In this document: positions 16,257 through 27,364 of the stretch, piece by piece
Layout of the letters: every line of letters starts with the position of its first letter
Position numbering within the stretch: the stretch's first letter is position 1
NCBI GenBank assembly: GCA_964036045.1
Contig: OZ038382.1
Span: forward strand, 2,998,612 to 3,062,611
Direction: 5' to 3'
Length of the DNA: 64,000 bases
Source of the DNA: Eutreptiella sp. 'Long Island Sound 2002'
Lineage: Eukaryota; Euglenozoa; Euglenophyceae; Eutreptiales; Eutreptiaceae
The notes under the pieces: generated by a model
Databases searched by the model: none
What the model saw: only the letters and a program-made list of their open reading frames with translations
Told to the model about the DNA's origin: nothing
Position numbers and translations under genes: made by a program

Positions 16257-17862
16257 TGACGGAGGAGTCCAATGGGCACGTACGGCGAGTCACCTGTACA
16301 GAGAAGAAGTGATATGTGTACCGTCAACACACGTGAAGTCGATGGGGCGATGGGCACACAAGACGAACGGACATCCTGGAGTGGAACGAACACGTTGGTT
16401 TTTCGAGAAGCATTTCTACACAACCCTGAGCCAAGAGCGACTGAACGAAGTCCTAAGGGAAGTTTTCATGGAATGCTCATGCTCGAAGGCCAAGCAAAGC
16501 ACCAGTGCTGATCAAGGTTTAACAGCTCACTTACCAATACCGAGAATGGTGAACAGTGTTCTGTACCTGGACTTCACGGAGATGCCCAAGTATTCAGGGC
16601 ACGACTTCGCCTTGCTCGTGACCTGTGGATTGAGCAGGTACACACGTGTGTTTCCGCTCACGAAGAGATGCGATGGAGAAACTGTCTTGAAAGAGCTGTT
16701 CGAAGGTTGGATACAAGCCTACGGGATGCTGAAACGGATACACAGCGACAGAGACATCAGATTTACCTCAAACACTGGCTGGTACACCGGAGTCCTCAAG
16801 AACATGGGCGTCGAGGTCGACTTCGGAACGCCGAACTATAAGAGGAAGAACACGCAGTGCGAGAGGCAGATTAAAGCGTTCAAAGCGATTACAAGAATAC
16901 TACTTGCCGAAGAAAGTAGCCGCAACTGGATTAAGCTGGTGCCTGTAGCCGTTTACATGATGAACAATCAAATCTCAAGTCGGACCGGATACGCTCCCAC
17001 CGAATTGTTTTTGGGACGTCCGGGTTTCTTTTACGAGTTCCCTACCGCGGACGATTGCAACGTGAAGGTGAAAGGATGGCTTGAAGAGCAAAGAACCATG
17101 GCTGAGAAGGCACAAGAGCTGCTGACCAGAGTGCGTAATCGAGAACACCGTCGACAAAACAGAGGGAAATCACACGCCGAGTACAGAGAGGGAGACCTGG
17201 TACTCGTTCATCATACTCGTTTTCCTCGATGGCCACGAAACGACCTGGATCTGCCGTACTTCGGACCGTACCTGGTGACAGAAGTTGGGCCCAGTACTGT
17301 CAAAGTTAAGGCGAGCCCAAGCATGGGAGGGTTCGTCAATGTGGGTTACAACCAACTAAAAAGGTACACCGCGGTGGAAGATGACGACCTGGAAGCATGG
17401 GAAGAACTGGCGATCGAGGCGGAGAGGTCGAAGATGGCGGCTGACGAGGACGAGAACGAAGGCGGCGTGCAAGAAGAAGACGGGGTACAGCAGCTTCCTG
17501 AAATGGACGACGAAGAAATGAAAGAGAAGGACTGCTACACTGTGGACTCGATCCTGCAGCACAAGTACAAGCACGGGTGGCGATTTCTCACACGATGGGC
17601 TGAATACGAAGTTAGCGACAGCACGTGGGAACCTATCAGCGCATTTGTGTTAGACAACGGTAATCTGACATACCAGTTTGTCTCGTACTGTCGGCTGCAC
17701 GATCTCAGTGGGATCCTGGAAACGGCAAGGAAGATGGCTCAAAGGAAGTCGGAACGAATGCTACGTCGCGAAGAGAAAAGGGAAGAGGCACGGAAACGAG
17801 TAGACGATGAGCAAGAGCCAGAGGCAGTGCCAAGAAGGAGCAAAAGATTGCGAGCAAACTGA
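16093..17862 (+). CDS. Chimeric ORF: LTR-encoded leader fused in frame to element 1 integrase and chromodomain, 589 aa
   Basis: The first 54 codons come from the element 3 LTR (ATG with A at -3, G at +4). The rest, from 16262, is the element 1 integrase. Integrase domains: zinc region with HKTNGH and a CXC pair, catalytic core with Asp in YLDFTEM (about 16570), Asp in HSDRDI (about 16746) and Glu in CERQIK (about 16862), a GPY-like C-terminal part (YFGPYLVTEV), an acidic linker, and a chromodomain at about 17530-17700 (WRFLTRWAEY, then STWEP). The tail is basic and ends RRSKRLRAN. All three catalytic residues are present. In element 1 this is the pol C-terminus; as a fusion it could be expressed from the LTR promoter, which is an inference. 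Confidence 0.88.
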   Translation: MDLASVVAALASVGVRVSGSAPNSSVQVDSSRACPTGLAGPEPSGTFHDPGQHFHDGGVQWARTASHLYREEVICVPSTHVKSMGRWAHKTNGHPGVERTRWFFEKHFYTTLSQERLNEVLREVFMECSCSKAKQSTSADQGLTAHLPIPRMVNSVLYLDFTEMPKYSGHDFALLVTCGLSRYTRVFPLTKRCDGETVLKELFEGWIQAYGMLKRIHSDRDIRFTSNTGWYTGVLKNMGVEVDFGTPNYKRKNTQCERQIKAFKAITRILLAEESSRNWIKLVPVAVYMMNNQISSRTGYAPTELFLGRPGFFYEFPTADDCNVKVKGWLEEQRTMAEKAQELLTRVRNREHRRQNRGKSHAEYREGDLVLVHHTRFPRWPRNDLDLPYFGPYLVTEVGPSTVKVKASPSMGGFVNVGYNQLKRYTAVEDDDLEAWEELAIEAERSKMAADEDENEGGVQEEDGVQQLPEMDDEEMKEKDCYTVDSILQHKYKHGWRFLTRWAEYEVSDSTWEPISAFVLDNGNLTYQFVSYCRLHDLSGILETARKMAQRKSERMLRREEKREEARKRVDDEQEPEAVPRRSKRLRAN

Positions 17863-18488
17863 CCTCCGAATAGGAGATGACCGTAGAGGTGCATCCAGGT
17901 TAAGTATGTGTTGGAGATGAAGTTGTGGTAGGCGGCGATGTAGATGGAGAGCAGCGCGGCGACGACGGCGGCGTGGGCTGCGCGCTGCTGCTGCTCAGGG
18001 CCGATGCCCTCCACTTCCACGATCACCTCCACGTCCTCAACCTCCAAGAGGGATTCCTCCTGAGGGAGAGCGGGAGGACCATGGCGAGGAGGGATTACCC
18101 ACTCCTCGGGCACAGGAACACTGGGGCCCGGAGGGTCCCAGGTCCACTCCCAGTGGACCCCAGCAGGGGTGAGCCGGGGGGCGCGCCGCATGGAGCGGCG
18201 GGGCACGCCTGGAAGCGCGGCGCCTCCTGATCCGAACCACTGGGCAGGACTTGCAGTTGGAGTCTGCAAGATCCAAGCCCCATGGAGCGGAACCCACGTC
18301 GGCGCGGTCAACCCAGCAGGCCGTCCGTGCTCATACGCCGTGTTGACGTACGACGGCAGCGACGGAGGCGGGTTGCTGGGGAGACGTGGGGTTTGAGGGG
18401 CGACTGGCACAGGCACTGCAAGAGCAGCAGCTGGCGCAGTCGCCGCAGAAGAGCCCCAGCGGCGAGGGACACTCTTCTTTTTAACCAT
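17739..18488 (-). CDS. Antisense ORF in element 1 3' region, 249 aa, unknown
   Basis: Minus-strand ORF with an ATG at 18488 (A at -3, G at +4), overlapping the pol 3' end by 124 nt. It has a basic start (MVKKKSVPRRW), then a Pro/Ala/Trp-rich middle, an acidic repeat-like stretch (LEVEDVEVIVEVE) and a hydrophobic, aromatic segment (ALLSIYIAAYHNFISNTYLTWMHLYG). Antisense ORFs downstream of pol are known in some plant Ty3/gypsy lineages. No family is recognised. The local GC richness lowers the chance of stops, so it may be fortuitous. Confidence 0.35.
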   Translation of the reverse strand: MVKKKSVPRRWGSSAATAPAAALAVPVPVAPQTPRLPSNPPPSLPSYVNTAYEHGRPAGLTAPTWVPLHGAWILQTPTASPAQWFGSGGAALPGVPRRSMRRAPRLTPAGVHWEWTWDPPGPSVPVPEEWVIPPRHGPPALPQEESLLEVEDVEVIVEVEGIGPEQQQRAAHAAVVAALLSIYIAAYHNFISNTYLTWMHLYGHLLFGGQFARNLLLLLGTASGSCSSSTRFRASSLFSSRRSIRSDFL

Positions 18489-19420
18489 ACTGTTGACAAG
18501 AAAAAGAAATAAAAAAGGGACGAAAAGACTGACTTATGCAAGCTGAAGGGAGTAGTCTGCAAAATTGGAACAAGTCTGAAGCGCGATATCTGAAGCGCGC
18601 ACGTGCGCTTTGTCTGAGACCAGGGGGGAAAGCAAGACGACCCATGAAGAGTGCCTGACTTGAAACTCTGCTGTTTGTTGACTGTTTAACCACAGACTGT
18701 TTGTTTGCAATAGTCCAGAGAGAGTTAGGAATAGGCGGAGTGTGACTGACTGAACACTGCTGACTGAAAACACTGTTGCGCCTGAGTGTAGTAGATACTG
18801 GAAGGGTAGTTGGTTTTGAGACCCTAAGGTTAGGTTTGTATAGCACTGCCCCGCAAAGGAGTCGGTACCCCAGCAAATCTGTGCGTTCGTCAACCTGCAC
18901 AATCACTATATCAGACGGATGCAAAATCGTCGACGCGCTGGGCCAAAATGAAGTAAATCGAACTTGGAGTCGACTGAACGAATGGCCGAAGCATCAAAGA
19001 AGGCCTATGAAGACTGAAGTCAATGGAGGACTATGACGACTGCGAAGCCTCCAGGAGAATGAGTACTGAGGACTGAGGCCCTTCGAAAAGATGCAAACTG
19101 CGTGAAGAACGACAACCGTCCTGCGTCGTCCCCAACGCGCGAATTGGAGGATGAGCAAGGAATACAACAAGATCCAGCCGAAGTGCAGAAGAGAGTGAGG
19201 ACAGCGACAACGCGTCTGAAAGAAATCGAGTACAACGCGTAGCTGTGGACCTCAAGCAGGGCAGCGTCGAGGCCTTGAAGAGCGACAGCGACCTGGTGGG
19301 AGTCTGAAGGATCGTAGGAGTGAGGAGTCGTCAACAGCGACAAGATCGGCGCCAATCACAACACCGCAGCGTCGAAAGGACACGAAGACGCGACGAAGTA
19401 CGCCCACGTGGTCTTCGACG
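17863..19420 (+). other. 3' non-coding region of element 1
   Basis: 1.56 kb between the pol stop and the polypurine tract. The first 620 bases hold the antisense ORF; the rest has no convincing ORF on either strand. The part 18930-19420 is rich in purines and GACGA/GCGACA-type words. Confidence 0.6.
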
Positions 19421-19429
19421 AGGGGGGAG
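19421..19429 (+). promoter_or_regulatory. Polypurine tract of element 1
   Basis: AGGGGGGAG followed directly by TGAAGTGG, the arrangement seen before the LTRs of elements 2 and 3. This places the 3' LTR start at 19430. Confidence 0.65.
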
Positions 19430-20400
19430 TGAAGTGGACCCACAATCCTAAGCACCACAGGTTAAAAAGGTTATGACAGATCGACACATTGATGTCATTT
19501 TACTGGCATGCATGTCATTTGCTGATGCATGAAGATCATGATTTGGATGGTCACTGATGCATGATGATCATGATTTGGATGGTCATTTATACTGATTTTG
19601 TCTCATTGCAACCCTGTGTCTCTAAGGCTATTGGAGTCGCTTTTACTACTATTTAACACAGTTTCGTGCTATGCGCCCCTCTTTGAGTGGGAGCCTTTGT
19701 TGGGCTATTGGCGCTATTCATTCTTTTGCTCTTGGTAGGAAATACCCATGGTGGTCACATGTGCACAACACAAATAACAAGCAAAGGGCAATAGAGAAAG
19801 CAAATAAGCAAAACGTGTAAAGTAAACGAAGTGAATGGAAAACTGCGAGTGTAAATAAGTCAGTGGTTTGACACATACTCTGTGTTTGTACAGCCTCAGT
19901 GTGATACAATGAATGAGTCCAAGGTGCAGTGCTTTCTAAGGGGTGCTGGTTAGAGCCTAAATCTTAGTATTTCAAATTTTGTGTGTTCACTTCATTCACT
20001 TGGTTCAGTCGGGTCTTTGGGCCAAATCTCCTTGTTCTTTGACCCTAGACCTCCCCAATGTGTCTACGTTGGGTATTTGAACTTGTTTTGGTATGTTCTA
20101 TCACCTACCCAATCCATTGGAACCAAGTCTGCCAAGTGTATAGGATAGTGGTTTTACATGGTCCCAGAGATGTACATTATGGACCCTGAAAACCACCCTG
20201 TCATGTAGTCACTTGGCGGGTAAACAGTAAAGAACCTATGAGGAGTTGGACCTTGGGGTCTTTTCCTATGTCTCAATGGTGCTCTCTACTTTGTATTGAG
20301 CATTTTGTGGAAGGTTACTGGTACACAGGTTCACTGTTTTGAATTTTCTCTGGAATTTTGTTGAAAATTCCAATTTTCATGAGGTCACTTCTGGGCCATG
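19430..20400 (+). repeat. Probable 3' LTR of element 1 (start placed, end unknown) and flank
   Basis: Starts TGAAGTGG after the polypurine tract. Near 19520-19586 a unit of about 32 bp (CTGATGCATGA..GATCATGATTTGGATGGTCA) is duplicated in tandem, and CTATTTAA near 19650 could be a TATA box. The 5' LTR lies outside the window, so the end cannot be fixed. From about 19950 the sequence becomes T-rich and unrecognised. Confidence 0.55.
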
Positions 20401-21587
20401 GAAAAGTTAGGCCATCTTCTTGATTTGGGCCAATATTTTACTCATGGCCTCTCATCAGTGTCTATTCTCCATATTTGAGGAGCTTGAGTTATGGCCTACC
20501 CTTATGGGATCGGACCAAACCCATATGTCACCTCAATTTGGACCTCAAAAAGTGGGTATTGGAGTTTGCTGGCTTGCTCCTACCTGAGGGAGAGGTAGGG
20601 CCAACCCTTTTAGGACAATCAACTCCTCTCCAGATCCTTTGTGCATGCACTTCCCTGGACCTTAGGCTGACCCTATGCGGGAGTTATTTGCATTCTTTTC
20701 TCCCTTGTTTTTCACTTAAGGGGAATTTCACCAAAGTGCGCAGCCTACCAGACTTGTGACAGTGACACGGTATCAGGGAGCCAGACTCGGATATCTGGTG
20801 GGCATAATGTTTGACTGATGCCCTTTGGATGTGCCCACATGGAATTCTTCGAATCCCCTTTGCCTTGGCGGGAGAGTGTGTTGAAGTGGGTAACCTCTGA
20901 TTTTTGGTTTTGCCCGTTTTTGTGCCCTGCTTCCCATGCTAGGTCTCAGAGCCCGTGTGGAGTTGGGTCCTGCCCCTCTACGTGTGTCAGGGTGAAGGTC
21001 CTGGCTACCCCCAACTACCCTTGTTTCCTTTTGGGATGTGGGATCCTGAGGTGGTATGGGCGATTTACCACTTTACCCCCTTTTCCACAGAACTTCTGGG
21101 GCCTAAATCTTATAGGCACCCAGGACCACCACCCCCCCTACGGTGGTGTGTGTGGGGCTATCTCCTGCCCCAAGGGGACTTGAGTTAGGATATTTGGGGA
21201 GGATGGAGAGTGAGTGTGTAGGCACTAGACCCCCGCCTCTGGGGTCCTGTAGTGCCGGGAGTGGAGAGTGACAACCCCCCCACTAGGGTAGGCTTTGACA
21301 GCCAATGGGCCTTACCCATGTCTTGTTGTTTTTGCATGTTTTGTTCTTCCTCCTTGGGGATCCTGAATCAGGCTACCCAGGATTTGCTGAGTGGGAGAGT
21401 GGGCTCCCTTTGTCCCCCCCTCTCCTGCCTTGATGCCACTTCCTTTGTACCTTACCCTAACCGGGACATGGTTTGGAGGATTTACATATTCCTCTGACCT
21501 TTTGTACATGCTTTCTTTCCTTTGTTGTTTAGACCTCAAAGGGATTGCTTCGATTTCGCAATCCCGATGGATGCTCACTGAGTTCAT
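20401..21587. other. Unrecognised spacer before element 4
   Basis: About 1.2 kb, T- and G-rich, with no supported gene. A segment near 21449-21477 (CCTTACCCTAACCGGGACAT, then GGTTTGG) resembles 28401-28429 downstream of element 4. The pair may be the remains of its two LTRs, but the match is short and degenerate. The gag and protease of element 4 are not seen. Confidence 0.4.
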
Positions 21588-23430
21588 GTGGATGTGAGTG
21601 GTCTTCTGCTTGTGCTACGCGTGCAAGGGAGGAGACCGCATGGGCTTGGAGAAGGTCGACCCGGGGATGGTAGCCCCGGAACAACCCCACCGGTGCGTGG
21701 ACCGTATGGCGAGGCCAAGATACGACTGAAGCAGGACCCCCGTGTGTATCGGCACCGGGAGTTTGCCTTGAGGGACGAGAGGAAGGAGGCCATGGAGAAG
21801 ATCCTCCGTGACTTCATTGAGAGAGGCTGGCTGGAGCCGTGCCACTCCGAATGGGCCTCTCCGTGCTTCGTCGTCCCCAAGAAGGTGGCCGGTGAGTGGT
21901 GGCTCGTGGTCGAATACCGCGGCCTAAACGCCAAAACACAGCACGACAGCTATACGCTGCCCCTCATTGAGGACATCCTGTAAAAACAACACCGGCGGAG
22001 GATCTTCACGGTGATTGACCTGAAACATGGTTATCATCAGATGCCTCTCGCCGAGGAGTCCCGTGCCTGCACAGCCATGAGCACCCCACTTGGACCTCTC
22101 CAGTGGAAGGTGATGCCTATGGGCGTTACCAACGGCAATGCGGCTTTTCAGCGGATGCTGGAGAACCTGCTTGAGCCGGTGCGTGACTGTGCGGACCCCT
22201 TCGTGGACGACGTGATCATCGTGTCCGGGGACCCCAGTCTGAGCTACGAGGAGCTCCTGGAGGCACATGAGAGGGACATCACTCGAGTGCTGGACCTTCT
22301 GGTTCGGCACAAACTCACGGGCAGCAGTGACAAGGCCACCATTGCGGTAAGCGAGGTGGTCTTCGCTGGCCACGTAGTCGGGAACGGGCAGCGAAAGCCC
22401 ATACCTGGCAAGGTGGCTGCGATTGAGCACTGGGAAAAGCCCAAAACGGTCTCTGAGCTCCGGGCGTACTTGGGGTTCTGCAACTACTACTCGGGGTATA
22501 TCAAGATGTATGCCGAGTATGCAGCCCCCATGACGACCATGCTCAAGGGCAACCGAGAGGAGACCAAGAAGGGGTCCAAGAAGGCTCTGGTCTGGACTGC
22601 TGAGTCCGACCGTGCCTTTGAGGGGATGAAGCAGGCGCTGCTATCCGCAGTGGGTCTGCACCTCGTGGATCCTGACCGAGGGTTCGTCCTGCGCACCGAC
22701 GCTTCCGACTACGCCGTTGGCGCTGTGTTGGAACAAGTGCTTGACGATGGGAGGCACGTGCCCGTGGCCTTCTGGAGCCGAGTCCTGGCGGAAGGCCAGA
22801 GACGGACGTGGACGCCCCGAGAAAAGGAGGCGTATGCCATCGTCATGGCTCTCAGGAAATGGGCTGGGTACATAGCCCTCCATCCCGTCACCGTCTGCAC
22901 CGACCATCAGAGTCTGCAGTCGTGGCACAAGGAACACGTGGACACCCCCTCAGGTCCCGCCTCCTGACGGGCAAGATGGCATGAGACCTTGGCCAAGTTC
23001 GACCTCACGGTTGTGTATGTTCCTGGCAAGGACAACACCGTGGCGGACTGTCTCACTAGGTGGGCCTATGCCGCCGGCAAGGGCATGACGGATGTCTCTG
23101 CCCATGGCGATGAGGCTGAGACCGCTGAGGCCAAGAGGATCATTGAAATGGAGCGCCTGATGGAGGAGGAGGGTGTTAAATGCTTCGTCGTCATGGCTGC
23201 GGATGCCCCCCTCGGAACGAGGATAGGCAGAGCGGTCAGAGTACTCGCCCCTGATGGAGCTGAGTCCGACAAGCACCTCTTCCCTGAATCCTGCCTCCAG
23301 GACGACTGGACCGACGACTACGCTAAGTCTGAGGCCTTTGCGGCCGAGTATAGGGCTGTGACCGACCCTGAGGACGGGCAGATATGGCCAAAGGGGCTGA
23401 CTGAGGAAGATGGCAAGCTCTACCGAAATG
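21588..23430 (+). pseudogene. Element 4 chromovirus pol, RT and RNase H, with two nonsense codons
   Basis: One frame throughout. RT: WASPCFVVPKK, a VVEYRGLN block, DLKHGYHQMPL, MPMGVTNGNAAFQ and active site FVDDVII near 22201. RNase H: RTDASDYAVGAVLEQ near 22695, REKEAYAIV, CTDHQSL and DNTVADCLTRW near 23035. Nonsense codons: TAA at 21981-21983, within the RT, and TGA at 22965-22967, near the RNase H end, where CGA is the likely original. After the linker up to GKLYRN the sequence changes abruptly into the GC-rich insert at 23431. More like element 2 than element 1 in RT. Dead as a gene. Confidence 0.9.
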
Positions 23431-24974
23431 CCGCCACAGCAGCAGCAGAGGAGAGCGAGGAGGGCTCGCGAGGAGTTGCGACCGCGGCCCCGGCGGGCCG
23501 CGCCACCGCCTCGGCCGGCCACGCCGCGACGCCCAGCACGCCGCGCAAGCGAGGGAAGAACCCCGCACGGGCCACGGGCGCCTCGCCGGCGGCCGCCGCA
23601 GCAGCAGCAGTGGGCAGGGAGAGCGCGAAGTACCGCGCCCACGCCAACCCCACCCACACCCACACCAGCCCCCCCAAGCAGTTCCCCTTGCAAGCCCTTG
23701 CCCCCGGGGCGGGCGCGGCACGTCTGCCCCCCGGCGCCCAAGCGCTCGCCGCCGGGCGTCACGCTGCCGCAGCTGCAAAGACAGCGGGACGCCCGGCGCG
23801 TGATTCAGGAAGGAGGGGAGGGCGCGCAGGCAGCCACGGGAGCGCGGAGCGGGGGGCAGGAGGCGACAGGGGAAGTGCCCAGGAGCGCGCGCAAGGAACG
23901 GGCCAGGGCACGCACGGCAGGGAGCAAGGACGCAGCAGCGGGGGGGAGCAGAGCGCAGGCAGCGGACGGCGCGACTCAGGGCAGGGGGCCGAGAAGGGAC
24001 CAGGGCACGGGAAGGGCGCGCAGGGGCACGGGCAGGGAGCCCAGGTGCAGGGGGTAGCGCGAGGGGCGGTGGGTGAGCGGGCGGGCCAGGGCGTGGGGGA
24101 TGGGAGGCGGGACCCGCGGCACGGGCAGGGGGCTGGAAAGGGGCCCAAGGGCAAGGGCAAGGGCGCCGCGGGCCCCAAGGGACAGGCGGGACGGGGCATG
24201 GGAGCCCAGGGGGGAGGGCGGGATGAAGGGAGGGGGGCGGAGAGCGGGGCGCCCCCGCAGCCGGACGTGCAGCCGGTGAGGTGCATCCCCCCCGGCATCC
24301 AACAGATGCCGGCGCACCACACCCACCACCACCACCACCACCACCACCACCACCTCTACAACATCGACCCTGACGCGGGCGAGCTCGTCCCCCCCCAACC
24401 CCCACGACCCCGGCACCAGCCAGCCCCCCCCGCGCCGAGGGCGGAGCCGGCGCGGATGGCCTCGGCGGAGGGGGGGCGGGGCGCGGCATCGGCGCCGCAG
24501 GCACAGGGGCAGCGAGGGGAGCCGGCGCGGGGGGCAGAGGGGGGCCGGCCATGGGACCCGGACTGGGGCGCGGTCCCGGACCCTCTGGGGGAAGAGGCCC
24601 TCCCCCTGGTGGGGGAGGTGTACGGGTGGTTGTGCTGGGCCAACCAGGGGACCACCAGGGGGTTGAGGAACCGGCCCTTCGATGCCGTGCTCCTCCGGAG
24701 AGACGGAGGAAACCGAGAGGTACCCCCGGGGGGGTGGGCAGCCCCAGAGGACCATGAGAGGGTCCTCAGGTCAGTGATCCGGGCGGCGTGGCCCGACAGG
24801 GAGCCGACGTGGCCGGCCTTCCTGGAAGCGGGAGCGGTGCTCCGCATCACGGATGCGGACGCCAACAACTGGCTCCCCCGGGCTTTGCGCAGCGCCCTCG
24901 CCCACTGGCGCTACCGCCGGCGCAACCCGCCGCCGCCACAGCCCCAGCCCCCACACAAGCGGCGGCGCAGGTGA
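23431..24974 (+). CDS. ORF in GC-rich insert, about 514 codons, unknown
   Basis: The frame continues without a stop from element 4 RNase H, which is probably chance in stop-poor DNA. The first 280 residues are Ala/Gly/Arg/Gln low complexity. Then comes a run of His residues near 24320-24355 made only of CAC codons, followed by a Pro-rich stretch. The C-terminal 145 residues are complex and protein-like (PLVGEVYGWLCWAN, then ADANNWLPRALRSALAHWRY) and end in a basic KRRRR. No family is recognised. Only the C-terminal part (about 24545-24974) deserves a homology search. Competing frames on both strands are equally open upstream. Confidence 0.3.
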
Positions 24975-27351
24975 TGGCCCAGACGGCGGATGCGAGAGAG
25001 TGGGGGGGGGAGCTGGGCCCCCCGACCCACGCCCCCCCCACGGTACGGCACGACGCATGAGAGCGTGCCACCTCCCGCGGGAGGGAGGGCGGAGACAACG
25101 AGCGCGGGGGGGATCCTGCTGCCCCGCAGCCCGCTAACCGCTGACCGCTAACCCTCACGGCCGCCCCCGGCCGGCCAGCGCCGCGCGACGACGGCCGGGG
25201 GGATGGGGGGCCCCAGCGAGGGCCTGCACGAGGGTCCGGCTCTAGGTAGAGGGGGGCGGGGGAAGGGCGCGACCCCCCAGCCGATGGCTGGCCCCCGGGG
25301 CCGGGACTGCCATGCCGCCCCCCCCCCCCGGCCGTCAGGAGGCGTCGCCAGGGGACCAGGGGGGCCCCCCCATTCCCCCCCCCCCTCCCACTCAGGCCCG
25401 AGAGCGGGCGGGGGGGCGGCCCCCCCACCCCCCCCCCCGCAGCCCCCCCAGCTGGGGAGCCACAGGCGCGGCCCTCCGCCCCCCTGGAGCCGAGGGGACC
25501 TCCCCCCCCCCCAGAAGGGACGGCGACGCGGTGGGGGGAGCGGCGGCTGGACCTGCTCCCGCGAGCCCTCACTAGCGTGCCGGAGCAACGCGCACAACAG
25601 AACAGTATGCAGGCCGCGCACCACATGACCCTCCCGTGACCACAGCCCACTCAGGGAGGGCAGAGGGGGGGTTCAGTTCTGCAAGGGCCCCCGGGGGAGC
25701 GGTCCACGGGCCGCCCCTCACCCCCCCCCACCCCGGGGCGGCACTTCGACCCCGACCGCACGCGCACGCCGGAAGGGAGCGAGCCGACGACACCAAGGGG
25801 GCCAGGATTGAGTACCGCAGGCCGCCGCCCAGAAGGGGAGCAGGGAGCCGCGGCGCGACACCCCCCCCCCCCCGCCCCCCCACCGGCCCGCAAGCCGCGG
25901 GGGCCCCGGCCCCCACCCCCCGAGGCAGGGGGGATGGTCCCCCCCCCGCCCGAGAGAGGAGCCGGAGCGCGACCCGCCCCCCCGCCCCAGCCGCCGGCTC
26001 CCACGGGGGCCGCGAAGAACAAGCGAGCCCGCGCCAACGCGCCAGGACGCCGCACAGATCGCACCCAGAGAAGCCTGGTGAGCACGCACCGGAGTGATAT
26101 GGGGGGCCACGCCCCCCATGGACAGCACAACGCCAGTGACACCCGCTTTGTTGCCTGCCCAGGGAAGGCAGAGGGACGGAATGAGGCAGAGCGACCCCCC
26201 ACCCTACAGGCCCCCCCCCGGCCGCACAACCGGGGGGTACGGCGCACCCCCCCCCCCCCCCCAGCCCGCCCCCCGGCACACGAACGCCACGGACCCGCCC
26301 CGCGGCGCGCAGCCCCCACAGGGCGTGCCGGCCGAGGGGACAGAGAAGGGCCCCCACACCCGCACGCCCGCACCCACAACACGTGGATCGCGGACCCCGA
26401 CAGCCCGCCCAGTGGGCGGGCAGTCGGGGGAGGGGGAGCGCCTGACCCCAGACGCCCCTCGCAACAGTAGAAGGCACCCCCCCCGGGCACGCCCTACCGC
26501 CACCCCCACAACCCCAAGCTAAGTGGGGGGGACCCGGGACCGGACTGCCCCCCCCCAAGCACGCCAGACGGAGCAAGGGACCGGGGCAGGACACGCGGAG
26601 GGGCACGGACCCTACCAGCGCCCAGTGCCGGGACCACGCGAGGTGCGCACGCCACACCACCCAGGGGGGGGAGGAGCGGACGCCGCGGGAGCGCGAGCGC
26701 ACACACACGAAAGGGACACGCGGGGACTACCAGAAGGGCAACCGGACCGAGCGCGCGGAACGCACAGACCGCGTGGAATGGCGTACCAGCGAGCGAGGGT
26801 AAGGGACACCCGGACGGGACGGCCCGCCACACGCAGCGCGGAACACGCGGGGCGGGGAGGGGGCAACGAGAGAGACACGACACCAGGTACCGGCCCGAAC
26901 CCCCCGAACCGGCCGCGAGCGCCGCGCACACACAGACGGGGCACTGCACCCGCCAAGGCAGTAGTGGCGCACAGCGCCACGCCCCAACCCCTAGGCTAGG
27001 CTGCCTCCGCGCCAGCCCAAGGGGGTCCCACTGGCGACAAGCCAGTAGCACGGGCCCGGCGGCGCCGGCGCCCCGGGCGACCACGCATTAGGGGGGCGAC
27101 GCAGTGGGTAAGCGCCCGCAGCCACGGCTGCGAATTGATGCACTGACCGGGGAGTGGCGAAACGGGGAAGCCGGGGAAGGACGGGGCTCCGAGCTCTGTG
27201 AACCCGGTGGACTCCGCCACCAGGCAGGAGGTGCGTCTTGGAGGGCCCCCCACTAGGAGCCGGTGGGGAGGATATCACCTGGCCCGACCAGGTGGCCCCC
27301 CGGGGCCGAAAGGCGTCTAGTACCCGCAAAATCAAACCTCAAACGTCAAAC
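24975..27351. other. GC-rich insert, remainder
   Basis: Dominated by C and G homopolymers of up to about 15 and by Pro/Gly/Arg low-complexity translations on both strands; none has recognisable motifs. Near 27095-27140 is a tRNA D-arm-like stretch (GCAGTGGGTAAGC) followed by a perfect stem CGCAGC/GCTGCG. No B box follows. Confidence 0.4.
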
Positions 27352-27364
27352 CTCTACCGGAATG

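Larger units (their letters stand above)
23418..27364 (+). mobile_element. Extremely GC-rich 3.9-kb insert in element 4, flanked by 13-bp direct repeats
   Basis: CTCTACCGAAATG at 23418-23430 and CTCTACCGGAATG at 27352-27364 bound the segment (one mismatch). Both read Leu-Tyr-Arg-Asn, the usual gypsy linker between RNase H and integrase. The insert has long C and G runs and ends in an A-rich tail with repeated TCAAAC-like words (about 27329-27351). A 13-bp duplication and an A-rich tail fit target-primed retroposition, but no reverse transcriptase is visible inside. The integrase core of element 4 is absent to its right, so a deletion accompanied or followed the insertion. Confidence 0.5.

Noticed and set aside
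24310-24357. His-rich run suggesting a vector-derived His tag
   Set aside because: It is a CAC triplet repeat embedded in a long low-complexity ORF; no vector sequence is nearby.
23323-24552. Long minus-strand ORFs opposite the GC-rich insert (also 25572-26708)
   Set aside because: Stop-poor GC-rich DNA is open in most frames; the translations are Pro/Arg/Gly low complexity without motifs.
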